A stretch of DNA of 60,984 nt from Candidatus Desulfarcum epimagneticum (lineage in GTDB: Bacteria; Desulfobacterota; Desulfobacteria; Desulfobacterales; CR-1). The stretch lies in assembly GCA_900659855.1 (NCBI GenBank), contig CAACVI010000045.1, forward strand, positions 1-60,984, written 5' to 3'. The position numbers and the translations under genes are program-made. Of this stretch, positions 31,091 through 39,611 are shown piece by piece (positions within the stretch are counted from its first letter, which is position 1; every line of letters begins with the position of its first letter). Below the pieces are notes generated by a model. That model was not told the DNA's origin and searched no databases. It saw only the letters and a list, made by a program, of their open reading frames with translations.

Positions 31091-31091
31091 T

Positions 31092-32153
31092 ATGAATCTG
31101 AAACGACTGTGGGTGATATTCAAATCCCGAAACTGCGAGTATTTCAGGGACCGCAGCGCCCTGGGCTGGAATTTTATTTTTCCCTTCCTGATCATCGGGG
31201 GATTCAGCCTGATCTTTGGGGGAAAATCCGTCGCCGGCTATAAAATCGGCGTGTTTCCCCACCCTGCGGGCGCGGTCACGGCCGAAATCCCGGACCTTCC
31301 CGAGCGCTTCAGGCCCGGCCATCCGGAAAATGGGAAATATCTGAAATTCTTGGGATTTCCGACTTTCGAGGAGGGAATGGATCGGCTCAAAACCCATAAA
31401 ATCGACCTGCTTTTAAAAATCGCCCCCCCGCCCCGCCGCTACTGGGTGGACGACTCGTCCCCCAAGGGATATGTGGCGGAGAAAATTCTCGTATCCGCCC
31501 TGTCCCCGCCCGGGCCCGACCAGGCGGTGAAAAACGAGATCGGGGCCTTCGGAATCCGTTACCTGGACTGGCTCCTGCCCGGAATCCTGGCCATGAACAT
31601 GATGTTCAGCGCCCTTTACGGCGTGGGATATGTGACCGTGCGCTACCGGAAAAACGGGACCTTGAAACGCCTCAAGGCCACGCCTTTGACCGCCTTTGAA
31701 TACCTGGCGGCCCAGACGCTGTCGCGAATTTTTGTCCTGATGTTTTCCTTTTCCATCATGTTCGCGGGCGTGGCGTGTCTTTTTTCCATCCAGGTCCGGG
31801 GATCCTGGGCGCTGGTGTTTGTCACGTTTCTTCTGGGCAGCATGAGCCTGTCGTCCGTGGGACTGATCGTGGCCGCCCGGGGAACCAGCGAGGAGTTCAC
31901 AAACGGGGTGGTCAATCTCATCGCCTGGCCCATGATGTTTCTGTCCGAGGTCTGGTTTTCCCTGGACGGGGCGCCGGAGTGGCTCCGCGCCTTTTCCCGG
32001 CTTTTTCCCCTCACCCATGTGCTGAGCGCGGCCCGGGATGTGATGAACCACGGCGCCGGGTTTTCACACATCGTTCCGGAGCTGGGAATCCTCGTTGCGA
32101 TGACCCTGGTTTTTCTGTCGATCGGGGCGTTTCTTTTTTCCTGGAACGAATGA
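31092..32153 (+). CDS. ABC-2 type permease
   Basis: A 353-residue inner-membrane protein. One helix near the N-terminus (WNFIFPFLIIGGFSLIFG) precedes a periplasmic domain of about 130 residues. Five helices follow, including GILAMNMMFSALYGVGYV and LLGSMSLSSVGLIVA, and a last anchor at LGILVAMTLVFLSIGAFLF. It pairs with the ATPase directly upstream. The substrate is unknown. Confidence 0.9.
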   Translation: MNLKRLWVIFKSRNCEYFRDRSALGWNFIFPFLIIGGFSLIFGGKSVAGYKIGVFPHPAGAVTAEIPDLPERFRPGHPENGKYLKFLGFPTFEEGMDRLKTHKIDLLLKIAPPPRRYWVDDSSPKGYVAEKILVSALSPPGPDQAVKNEIGAFGIRYLDWLLPGILAMNMMFSALYGVGYVTVRYRKNGTLKRLKATPLTAFEYLAAQTLSRIFVLMFSFSIMFAGVACLFSIQVRGSWALVFVTFLLGSMSLSSVGLIVAARGTSEEFTNGVVNLIAWPMMFLSEVWFSLDGAPEWLRAFSRLFPLTHVLSAARDVMNHGAGFSHIVPELGILVAMTLVFLSIGAFLFSWNE

Positions 32154-32177
32154 TGATAAAATCGTAAAAAGCGCTTA

Positions 32178-32309
32178 GACGGCAGCGTAAAAATTCTATA
32201 TGCTAAAATTTAAGCCACAAGGCGTGGCGCTTTTTTAATAAGCGAGGCGATACCTGGTATGCCGAACGAACAAAAAAACGCTGTGACGCATTTTTTTACG
32301 ATGTCGTCA
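32178..32309. mobile_element. MITE-like palindromic element, copy B
   Basis: Same terminal inverted repeats (GACGGCAGCGTAAAAA and TTTTTTTACGATGTCGTCA) and the same internal TATGCCGAACGAACAAAAAAACGCT as copy A at 8799-8937. It lies between the ABC permease and the biotin carboxylase and could form a long hairpin in mRNA. Confidence 0.7.
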
Positions 32310-32335
32310 ACGAATAAAACGGAGGCAAATGACTT

Positions 32336-33694
32336 ATGTTTAAAAAAATTCTCGTGGCCAACCGGGGAGAGATCGCGCTTCGGATCATCCGGGCGTGCAA
32401 AGAAATGGGAATCCCATGCGCGGCCGTCTATTCCGAAGCCGACGAAAACTCCCCGCATCGACGGCTGGCCGGCGAATCCGTCTGCGTCGGGTCCCCCATC
32501 AGCGCCAAAAGCTATCTGAACGCCGACGCCATTCTCGACGCCGCGAAAAAAACCGGCGCCGACGCCGTCCATCCCGGCTACGGCTACCTGGCGGAAAAAG
32601 CCGAATTCGCCCGGGCATGCGCCGACGCCGGCCTGGAGTTCATCGGCCCGGGCCCTGACATCCTGGCGCTTGCCGGGGACAAGATCGCGTGCAAAAAAGT
32701 CATGGCCGAAGCCGGGGTTCCGGTCACGCCCGGCCCCCCGGAGGGGGTTTCGGACGTGAGGGAGGCGGCCCGCGCGGCCCGGGAAATCGGCTATCCGGCG
32801 CTGATCAAATCCTCCGGGGGAGGCGGGGGCCGGGGCATTCGAATCTGCCGGGATGAGGCCGCGCTTCAAGACGAGTTTCCCATCGCCAGGGCCGAGGCCG
32901 GGGCCGCCTTCGGCGACGACCGGGTGTACATCGAAAAACTCATCGAAAAACCCCGCCACATCGAATTCCAGGTCCTGGCCGACCGGTTTGGACATATCGT
33001 TCACTTAGGAGAGCGGGAGTGCACCATCCAGCGGCGCTACCAAAAACTCATCGAGGAGTCCCCCTCCCCGGCCCTGACCCCGGACCTCCGCGAAAAAATG
33101 GGGGAGGCGGCTGTTCGGGCCGCCGCGGCCGTGGACTACTTCAACGCCGGAACCGTGGAGTTCATGCTGGCCCCGGACGGGCGCTTTTACTTCATTGAAA
33201 TCAACGCCCGCATCCAGGTGGAGCATCCGGTCACCGAAATCGTCACGGGAATGGATCTGGTCAAGGAGCAGATCCGGCTGTCTTCGGGCGGCCGTCTGTC
33301 GTTTTCCTCAAAAGACGTCCCCATTCGGGGATGGGCCATGGAATGCCGGATCAACGCCGAGGACCCCGACCGGGGCTTTCTGCCCTCCCCGGGCGTCATC
33401 GAAAAATGCCGGATTCCCGGGGGCCCGGGGGTGAGGGTGGACACCCACATCCACCAGGGCTATGAGCCGCCGCCCTTTTACGACTCCCTCATGGCCAAGC
33501 TCATCGCCTTCGGCCCCGGGCGAAAAGACGCCATCGCGGTCATGAGACGGGCGCTGGATGAATTCCAGATATCCCCGATCAAAACCACCATCCCCCTGCA
33601 TCGCAGAATCATGGACGATCCCTCTTTCATCCAGGGAGACATGGACACGGGTTTTATGGAGCGTTTCAGCCCGGGGGAAGAAGAGGACGACTAA
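32336..33694 (+). CDS. Biotin carboxylase subunit of an acyl-CoA carboxylase
   Basis: A 452-residue ATP-grasp enzyme that carboxylates biotin with bicarbonate and ATP. It opens with KILVANRGEIALRIIRA, has the glycine-rich ATP loop KSSGGGGGRGI, ERECTIQRRYQK, the catalytic EINARIQVEHPVTE and the C-terminal RINAEDP. It has AccC length and no biotinyl domain, so a separate carrier protein and carboxyltransferase must be encoded elsewhere. The next gene is an enoyl-CoA hydratase. This fits either fatty-acid synthesis (accC) or branched-chain acyl-CoA carboxylation; the context slightly favours the latter. Confidence 0.92.
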   Translation: MFKKILVANRGEIALRIIRACKEMGIPCAAVYSEADENSPHRRLAGESVCVGSPISAKSYLNADAILDAAKKTGADAVHPGYGYLAEKAEFARACADAGLEFIGPGPDILALAGDKIACKKVMAEAGVPVTPGPPEGVSDVREAARAAREIGYPALIKSSGGGGGRGIRICRDEAALQDEFPIARAEAGAAFGDDRVYIEKLIEKPRHIEFQVLADRFGHIVHLGERECTIQRRYQKLIEESPSPALTPDLREKMGEAAVRAAAAVDYFNAGTVEFMLAPDGRFYFIEINARIQVEHPVTEIVTGMDLVKEQIRLSSGGRLSFSSKDVPIRGWAMECRINAEDPDRGFLPSPGVIEKCRIPGGPGVRVDTHIHQGYEPPPFYDSLMAKLIAFGPGRKDAIAVMRRALDEFQISPIKTTIPLHRRIMDDPSFIQGDMDTGFMERFSPGEEEDD

Positions 33695-33711
33695 AAAAAA
33701 GGAGAATTCTG

Positions 33712-34482
33712 ATGGAGGCGCAACCCCTGCTCTACACAGTCAAAAACAAAGTGGCTTCCCTGGTCATCAACCGGGAGCCCCAGCGAAACGCCCTGACCCA
33801 TGAAACCCTTTCCCTTTTCATGCGGCGCCTGGACGAGGCCGAGGCCGATTCCGGCGTCCGGGCGGTCGCCGTCTCCGGGGCCGGGGAAAAGGCATTCTGC
33901 TCCGGCGCCGATCTGGCGGGCGCGGCGGGCGGGGACATGAAAAAAGCCTTTGGGGACTACGCCGCCCTTTTGAAACGAATCGTGTCCTTTCCCAAGCCCA
34001 CGGCGGCCATTGTCAACGGCCACTGCATGGCCGGGGGCATGGGCCTCATGCTGGCCTGCGACATCGTCATCGCCAAAGACACCGCCAAATTCGGGACGCC
34101 CGAGGCCAACGTGGGGCTGTGGCCCATGATGATCGGGGCGCTGATCTACCGGAACGCGCCCCGGAAAAAGGCCATGGAGATGATGCTTCTGGGCAAAAAA
34201 ATGGACGCGGCCCAGGCGCTTGATATGGGTCTGGTGACCCGGATCGTCCCCCCTCAAAAACTGGCCGTGGAAGCCGAGGCGCTCTTAAAGGAGCTGGCGT
34301 CCAAAAGCCCCATCGGGATGAAAATCGGCAAGCGGGCGTTTTATGAGATGCAGGACATGCCCTTTGAAAAGGCCCTGGATTTTCTGTCCGGGAAAATCGC
34401 CGAGGTGGCCGCCACCGAAGACGCCCGGGAGGGCATCATGGCTTTTCTGGAGAAACGAAAACCCTCGTTTACGGGTAAATAG
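33712..34482 (+). CDS. Enoyl-CoA hydratase/isomerase family protein
   Basis: A 256-residue crotonase. The oxyanion-hole regions are visible as FCSGADLAG and NGHCMAGGMGLMLACD, and the catalytic area as FGTPEANVGLWPMM. It would hydrate an enoyl- or methylglutaconyl-type CoA, possibly in the same pathway as the upstream carboxylase (17 bases apart). Its last 93 bases are repeated with about nine mostly silent changes at 36406-36498, beyond an inserted ATPase gene. So the present 3' end may be a replacement supplied by the insertion. Confidence 0.92.
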   Translation: MEAQPLLYTVKNKVASLVINREPQRNALTHETLSLFMRRLDEAEADSGVRAVAVSGAGEKAFCSGADLAGAAGGDMKKAFGDYAALLKRIVSFPKPTAAIVNGHCMAGGMGLMLACDIVIAKDTAKFGTPEANVGLWPMMIGALIYRNAPRKKAMEMMLLGKKMDAAQALDMGLVTRIVPPQKLAVEAEALLKELASKSPIGMKIGKRAFYEMQDMPFEKALDFLSGKIAEVAATEDAREGIMAFLEKRKPSFTGK

Positions 34483-34489
34483 TTCCTAT

Positions 34490-34615
34490 AGAAAAACGTT
34501 CAATTTTGTTCAAGTTCAAGGCGGATCAAAATTTTAACCGAATGAATACATTAAGTATTTCGAGGATTAAAATTTTAATCCAACGCAGAAATTGGGCAAA
34601 AGGGGGCGTTTTTCT
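34490..34615. repeat. 126-bp nested palindrome at an insertion junction
   Basis: The outer arms are AGAAAAACG (34490-34498) and CGTTTTTCT (34607-34615). The middle arms are GGATCAAAATTTTAA and TTAAAATTTTAATCC, and the inner arms AATAC and GTATT. It starts eight bases after the hydratase stop. Confidence 0.75.
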
Positions 34616-34652
34616 ACGGGAACTGAATAGGGACGGGTTTAAACGGGAGATT

Positions 34653-36395
34653 ATGATGGCACAAAAAATAAAAAGAATTCCGTACGGTATATCCGATTTT
34701 GAAATGGTTCAAACCGGGAATTATTATTTTGTCGATAAAACCCGTTTTATCCCTTTTCTTGAAGAGCATAGATACACTTTTTTTATTCGTCCCCGCAGAT
34801 TCGGCAAATCCCTTTGGATTTCCATATTGGAATGCTATTACGACATCAATCTGAAAGACCGGTTCGACGAATATTTCAAAGAGACGCGCATCGGGCAAAA
34901 TCCAACGCCCGAAAGGAATTCTTATTTGATCCTGCGCTTCGATTTTTCCGCGGTGAACCCCGCCATAGGAAAAGTCGAAGAAAGCTTTGAGGCATACTGT
35001 TCCCTTGCCGTCCGACATTTTACGCGCGTTTATAAAGACGCCCTGGATGGAAGATTTTTTTCGGAAGTGGAGGATATCCCGTCTGTTTCCGAAAAGCTTG
35101 ACGCCGTTTTTATGCGCGCCCATGAACTTAATCTAAATATATATATGCTTATTGATGAATATGATAATTTCGCCAACACGATTCTTTCAACGGCCGGGGA
35201 AAAGGCCTATCACGACCTCACACACGGGGAGGGATTTTTTCGGCATTTTTTCGGCAAGCTGAAAGCCGGGACGGCCATGCGCTCGGGTCTTTCGCGACTT
35301 TTCATCACGGGAGTTTCTCCCATCACAATGGACGATGTCACAAGCGGCTTTAATATAGGGACCAATATCAGCATGCGCGGCGCGTTTAATGAAATGGCCG
35401 GATTTTCAGAAAATGAGATCGCGGAAATACTTGATTACTACAAAAAAGCGGGAAAGTTTTCGCCTGATGTGGATGAATCCATGGAGATTATGCGCAAATG
35501 GTATAACGGGTATGTTTTCGCGAAAAATATTTCGACGCCGGTTTTTAACACGGACATGGCTCTTTATTTTGTCAATGTGGCCAATCTTGACAATGCGCTG
35601 CCCGACAATCTCATAGACGACAACGTGAAGATCGACTATGGCAAATTGAAACACCTGATGTTTGTCAACAAACGTTTGAACGGAAATTTTGATGTGTTAA
35701 AATCCATCATGGAGGAAGGGAAGATATCTTCCTATATCAACCAGTCTTTTGCCCTGGAGCAGTTGACAAATCCGGACAATTTTGTCTCTTTGCTTTATTT
35801 TTTCGGATTGTTGACATTCAGGGGAACAAAGCATGGAGAGCCGCTTCTCGCCATTCCCAATATGACGGTCTCTCATTTGATGTATGGCTATATCAGGGAC
35901 GCCTACAGCGAAGCGGAAATATTCCGGGTGAATATCTGGAAATTCGCGGGCCTTGTCCGCGAGATGGGCTGGCTCGGGAAGTGGAAGGAGGTTTTTGGGT
36001 TCATTTCCCGTGAAATAAAAAATCAGACATCAGTGCGGGATTATCTCGGCGGCGAGAAAATCATACAGGGATTTCTTCTGGCGTATCTTTCGATAAACGA
36101 TTTTTTCATTCCCCACACGGAATATGAGGCCGGCAAGGGATACTCCGACTTTTTCCTGGAGCCCTTTTTGCTAAAATATCCTGAAATGCCTTATGGATAC
36201 CTTATAGAGATTAAATACATCAAGCGGGGGGGTGTGACGGACTCCGTTTTAGCGAAAGCGGAAGATGAGGCGAAAGAACAGCTTGAACAATATGCCGGGG
36301 AGGGGAGGTTCGCTGAAAAATATAAAGGCAGGAAGATTTTTAAGCTTCTTTTGATTTTTCATGGATGGGAAATGGTTTTGGCAAAAGAGGTTTGA
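34653..36395 (+). CDS. AAA-ATPase-like / PD-(D/E)XK nuclease family protein (DUF1703 type)
   Basis: About 580 residues. The N-terminus (KIKRIPYGISDFEMV, then YYFVDKTRFIPFLEE) and the P-loop-like FIRPRRFGKSLWIS are typical of the AAA-ATPase_like family. LLITGVSPI-type sequence (LFITGVSPITMDD) follows. The C-terminus has the nuclease-like core GYSDFFLEPFLLK..YLIEIKYIKRGG. Many bacteria carry dozens of these genes; they behave like selfish or mobile genes and their function is unknown. GGGAG precedes ATG 34653. The gene sits exactly between two copies of the hydratase 3' end. Confidence 0.85.
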   Translation: MMAQKIKRIPYGISDFEMVQTGNYYFVDKTRFIPFLEEHRYTFFIRPRRFGKSLWISILECYYDINLKDRFDEYFKETRIGQNPTPERNSYLILRFDFSAVNPAIGKVEESFEAYCSLAVRHFTRVYKDALDGRFFSEVEDIPSVSEKLDAVFMRAHELNLNIYMLIDEYDNFANTILSTAGEKAYHDLTHGEGFFRHFFGKLKAGTAMRSGLSRLFITGVSPITMDDVTSGFNIGTNISMRGAFNEMAGFSENEIAEILDYYKKAGKFSPDVDESMEIMRKWYNGYVFAKNISTPVFNTDMALYFVNVANLDNALPDNLIDDNVKIDYGKLKHLMFVNKRLNGNFDVLKSIMEEGKISSYINQSFALEQLTNPDNFVSLLYFFGLLTFRGTKHGEPLLAIPNMTVSHLMYGYIRDAYSEAEIFRVNIWKFAGLVREMGWLGKWKEVFGFISREIKNQTSVRDYLGGEKIIQGFLLAYLSINDFFIPHTEYEAGKGYSDFFLEPFLLKYPEMPYGYLIEIKYIKRGGVTDSVLAKAEDEAKEQLEQYAGEGRFAEKYKGRKIFKLLLIFHGWEMVLAKEV

Positions 36396-36405
36396 AAATC
36401 AAACC

Positions 36406-36498
36406 GGGAAAATCGCCGAAGTGGCCGCCACCGAGGACGCCCGGGAAGGCGTCATGGCCTTTCTGGAAAAACGAAAACCCGCGTTTACGGGCAAGTGA
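36406..36498 (+). pseudogene. Duplicated 3' end of the enoyl-CoA hydratase gene
   Basis: These 93 bases encode GKIAEVAATEDAREG, then FLEKRKPAFTGK and a stop. They match 34390-34482 in length and frame with two amino-acid changes and about seven silent ones. With no gene body in front, it is the stranded original (or the added copy) of the hydratase end. Confidence 0.88.
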
Positions 36499-36502
36499 AA
36501 TC

Positions 36503-36542
36503 CAGCGACAAGGTTGGGTTGAGGGACGAAACCCAACATGGC
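36503..36542. repeat. Direct repeat, left copy, flanking the AbrB-PIN pair
   Basis: AGCGACAAGGTTGGGTT..ACGAAACCC.ACATGGC. It also forms a hairpin (GTTGGGTT with AACCCAAC). The right copy is at 37396-37435. Confidence 0.75.
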
Positions 36543-36733
36543 ATGTGTTTGGCGATGAAGCGATACGCGAAAATAATAGGCGGCCGGACACGAAATTCAT
36601 TTTGACCTAAAAAGTAGGGAAAGAACAATAAATGGGGTTCGCTTCCAGAAAGCGCCCATCAAAACGCTTGATTTTTTCAGGCCGCTACCATATATTTTTA
36701 CCAGTAAGATTCAACAAATTTATGGAGGTCAAA

Positions 36734-37000
36734 ATGGCGGATGTTTCCACAACCAAAATGTCCTCAAAAGGACAAGTCGTTATCCCTGAAAATATCAGGA
36801 AAAAATTAAATTTGAAGGTCGGTTCTCAATTTGTCGTAATCGGCGAAAAGGACGTCGTCATCCTGAAAAACATATCGCCGCCTTCGCTTAATGAGTTTGA
36901 TGACCTTATTGCTGAGGCGAGGGAAAAGGGGAAACAGGCCGGAATAAAAAAGTCTGATATCAAAAACGCGATTTTGAAAGTCAGGGGGCGAAAAGGATGA
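36734..37000 (+). CDS. AbrB/MazE-type antitoxin
   Basis: An 88-residue swapped-hairpin DNA-binding protein: TTKMSSKGQVVIPENIRKK is the classic SpoVT/AbrB strand-helix pattern. The C-terminal half (FDDLIAEAREKGKQAG) is the likely toxin-binding region. GGAGG lies five bases before the ATG at 36734. It overlaps the PIN toxin gene by ATGA, so the two are coupled and probably co-repress their own promoter. Confidence 0.88.
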   Translation: MADVSTTKMSSKGQVVIPENIRKKLNLKVGSQFVVIGEKDVVILKNISPPSLNEFDDLIAEAREKGKQAGIKKSDIKNAILKVRGRKG

Positions 37001-37398
37001 AAATCATCCTTGATACAAATGTGCTGATATCAGGGATTTTTTTCAGTGGCCCGCCGTCACGGATTCTCAAAGAGTGGCGGAATAAACGTTTTGAAATCGC
37101 GCTGTGCGAGAAAATTCTTTCAGAATACCAAAGAGTCGCCGATGAGCTTTCTCATAAATACCCTCAAATCGACACAGCGCCGATTATTGAATGGGTTGCC
37201 GATCATGGACAACTCATTGATACTGAAGGTGTCGACATATCCGTCTGCGAAGACCCTGACGATGACAAATTCATCGAATGCGCCATCGCTGGAAAATGCG
37301 ACATCATCGTAAGCGGTGATAAGCATTTATTAAAATTAGCCGGGTATAAAGGCGTCGGCATTCTAAAACCACGTGAGTTTGTGGACCGATATCTGTAG
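36997..37398 (+). CDS. PIN-domain toxin (putative toxin of the COG1569 type)
   Basis: A 133-residue PIN nuclease. ILDTNVLISG supplies the first aspartate, LCEKILSEYQRV the conserved glutamate, and DPDDDKFIECAI..CDIIVSGDKHLL the last acidic residues. The family usually pairs with an AbrB-type antitoxin, as here. Its stop codon is the first base block of the right-hand direct repeat (37396), so the repeat abuts the module exactly. Confidence 0.88.
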   Translation: MKIILDTNVLISGIFFSGPPSRILKEWRNKRFEIALCEKILSEYQRVADELSHKYPQIDTAPIIEWVADHGQLIDTEGVDISVCEDPDDDKFIECAIAGKCDIIVSGDKHLLKLAGYKGVGILKPREFVDRYL

Positions 37399-37435
37399 CG
37401 ACAAGGTTGGGTTGGGAACGAAACCCCACATGGCC
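37396..37435. repeat. Direct repeat, right copy, flanking the AbrB-PIN pair
   Basis: Matches 36503-36542 at about 34 of 40 positions and begins within the stop codon of the PIN gene. Confidence 0.75.
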
Positions 37436-37472
37436 CCAAATGGACCTTGAACCCCAACCATAATTCCGAATC

Positions 37473-38177
37473 TCACCCCGCAATCACGCATGAAACCGAC
37501 ACCGGCCCATGAACCCCCTGTATCCGGACCAGCTCAATGTCCGCCGTGGAGCTGGCGCCGGACACGATGTAAACCGCCGAGGGAAGCGAGTCGCGGATTG
37601 AGTCGTCTAAAAAAGACATGGCCTGGGTCAGGCGGGGGCGGATGTCGGTTTTTTCAACCACCGTCACCGTGTGCCGGGGCAAAAGAGACACCGAGCGGCC
37701 GCGGCCGGGACCTGTGAGCAAAAGGACCGACCCGGATTCGGCCAGAGCCATCTCGGCCTTGACCACGCCGACCCGGGCCTTTTCGGCAAGGGCGATATTC
37801 TCCTCCCTGGAGCGGCGCCGGTCCCATATGTCAACGGGATCAAAATGACGGCCCAGGGCCTGCGGCGCTCCATGATCCCGCAAAAAATCATCGTCGGCCA
37901 TCAAAAGGGGGCCTTTGCCGTAAGCGCCCGCGGCGCGGACAAGGGTTTGGGCCAGGTCGTCCGGGCCGCATTCATAGACGGCGGTCCCGGCGGCCTCAGC
38001 GTTTTGGACAAACACGTCTTTGATCTCGTCCACGCCGGCGTCCTTCAAGTAGTCCCGGCCCGGGTGGCGGAACAGGGCCCGAAGGGACGGGGCTTCGGGA
38101 AGGGCGCGGCGGCCCAGGCATTTTGACACGCGCGCGATGAAGGCTTCTTTTCCCTTGATCTTTTTTGACGCGGTCAT
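37473..38177 (-). CDS. lutC: Lactate utilisation protein LutC
   Basis: A 234-residue LUD-domain protein. The C-terminal DLRP-like region shows GVVKAEMALAESGSVLLL and LPRHTVTVVEKTDI, typical of LutC/YkgG. With LutA and LutB it forms a soluble iron-sulfur complex that oxidises L-lactate to pyruvate. It is the last gene of the lutABC operon and overlaps lutB by ATGA. In a sulfate reducer it fits lactate as electron donor. Confidence 0.9.
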   Translation of the reverse strand: MTASKKIKGKEAFIARVSKCLGRRALPEAPSLRALFRHPGRDYLKDAGVDEIKDVFVQNAEAAGTAVYECGPDDLAQTLVRAAGAYGKGPLLMADDDFLRDHGAPQALGRHFDPVDIWDRRRSREENIALAEKARVGVVKAEMALAESGSVLLLTGPGRGRSVSLLPRHTVTVVEKTDIRPRLTQAMSFLDDSIRDSLPSAVYIVSGASSTADIELVRIQGVHGPVSVSCVIAG

Positions 38178-39580
38178 GGGCGTCCTCCTTTTGGGGAGCG
38201 TTTTTCCATCCAGGCCCGGAAACTTTGCTCTGGAAACCGGGGAAGTTCCCGGTCCCGGGTCCAGTTTTTAAGCGGCCCGATTTCGGGAAGAAAACGGCCC
38301 AGACGCGCCCGCCTCGCCGCGGCGTCGTAAAGGGCGGGATTGGCGAAAAGACGGCCGAAAAGCCCCATGGCCAGCGCCTCGCCTTTTCCGGAAAGCTTTT
38401 TTTCCTCAGCGATGACCCGGCGATGCGCCAGGATGAGCCGGTAAAGGGGAATTTTCACCGGGCACACATCGTCGCACGCGCCGCAAAGCGAGCACAGCCT
38501 CACGATATCGTGGCAGGCCTCGTGCCCGGCCATGGCCGGGGCCAGGGCCAGCCCGAGGGGGCCGGGATACAGGGTCCCGTAGCCGTGGCCCCCGATTTGG
38601 CGGTACACCGGGCACGCCAGCATGCATGTCCCGCACCTCACGCAGCGCAAAACCTCCCGGAAAGGGCCGGCCAGAACGTCGGAGCGTCCGTTGTCCACAA
38701 TGATGATCTCCAGACGTTTGGGGCCGTCGGTCTCGTTTTCACGCGCGGGGCCGGTGGCCAGGCTCAAATACGAGGTCAGCCGGGCGCCCACGGCGCTTCG
38801 GATCAAAAGGGTAAGCAGGATGTCCAGATCGGCGAACGAGGCCGCCACGCGCTCCATGCCCATGAACACGATCTGGGTTTCGGGCGCGGTGGAGACAAAG
38901 CGGCCGTTGCCCTCGTTGGTGACCAGGGTGACGGTCCCGGATTCGGCCACCCCGAAATTGCAGCCGGTGACGCCCGCGTCAGCGGTCAAAAAATCCTTCC
39001 GAATCTCTTTTCGGACAAAGGCGGCGATGTGTTCCGGCTGATTGTCCCCGGCATAGCCTTTTTTTTCGGCAAAAATTTTCCGAATCGCCTCCCGGTCTTT
39101 GTGAAGGGCCGGAACCACGATGTGGGAAGGCTTGTCATAATCGTCGGTCTGAAGAATGTATTCGCCCAGGTCGGTTTCCACCACCTCCAGGCCGGCCGCC
39201 TCCAGGGACTCGTTGAGGTTGATCTCTTCGGTGACCATGGACTTGGACTTCACGATCTTTTTCGCGCCGATTTCCCCGAAAATCTCCAGGGCATGATCCG
39301 CGGCCTCCCGGCCGGTTCGGGCAAAAAAGACCCCGGCGCCGTTTTCAGCGGCCCGGTCGGCGAATCGGCTTAAATACACATCCAGGTTTTTCAGAACATG
39401 GCTTCGGGCCGTGGCCGCGTTTTCGCGCCAGATTTCATAATCGCCCAGCTCCTCAAAGGCGTCGGCGCGTTTTTGGCCCAGCAGGTCCTGGGCCCTGGCG
39501 ATGGAGGCGCGCATAAAGACGTCCGCCAGATTCTTTTCCACTCGCTCATTTAAAGAAAGATCGCTTGTTTGAATGCCCAT
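38174..39580 (-). CDS. lutB: Lactate utilisation iron-sulfur protein LutB
   Basis: A 468-residue LutB/YkgF. An N-terminal LUD domain (KSKSMVTEEINLNESLEAAG, then AESGTVTLVTNEGNGR) is followed by a two-cluster ferredoxin segment (CVRCGTCMLACPVY and CSLCGACDDVCPVKIP) that carries two [4Fe-4S] clusters. It passes electrons from lactate oxidation within the LutABC complex. Gene order lutA-lutB-lutC is standard. Confidence 0.94.
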   Translation of the reverse strand: MGIQTSDLSLNERVEKNLADVFMRASIARAQDLLGQKRADAFEELGDYEIWRENAATARSHVLKNLDVYLSRFADRAAENGAGVFFARTGREAADHALEIFGEIGAKKIVKSKSMVTEEINLNESLEAAGLEVVETDLGEYILQTDDYDKPSHIVVPALHKDREAIRKIFAEKKGYAGDNQPEHIAAFVRKEIRKDFLTADAGVTGCNFGVAESGTVTLVTNEGNGRFVSTAPETQIVFMGMERVAASFADLDILLTLLIRSAVGARLTSYLSLATGPARENETDGPKRLEIIIVDNGRSDVLAGPFREVLRCVRCGTCMLACPVYRQIGGHGYGTLYPGPLGLALAPAMAGHEACHDIVRLCSLCGACDDVCPVKIPLYRLILAHRRVIAEEKKLSGKGEALAMGLFGRLFANPALYDAAARRARLGRFLPEIGPLKNWTRDRELPRFPEQSFRAWMEKRSPKGGRP

Positions 39581-39611
39581 ATGTCACATCCCGGTCCCGC
39601 ATGTTTCGGTT

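Noticed and set aside
32210-33004. 264-residue minus-strand frame opposite the biotin carboxylase gene
   Set aside because: It is a shadow of the carboxylase gene continued through the MITE copy; no ribosome-binding site.
38165-39373. 402-residue plus-strand frame
   Set aside because: It is the shadow of lutB and shows no domain or ribosome-binding site.
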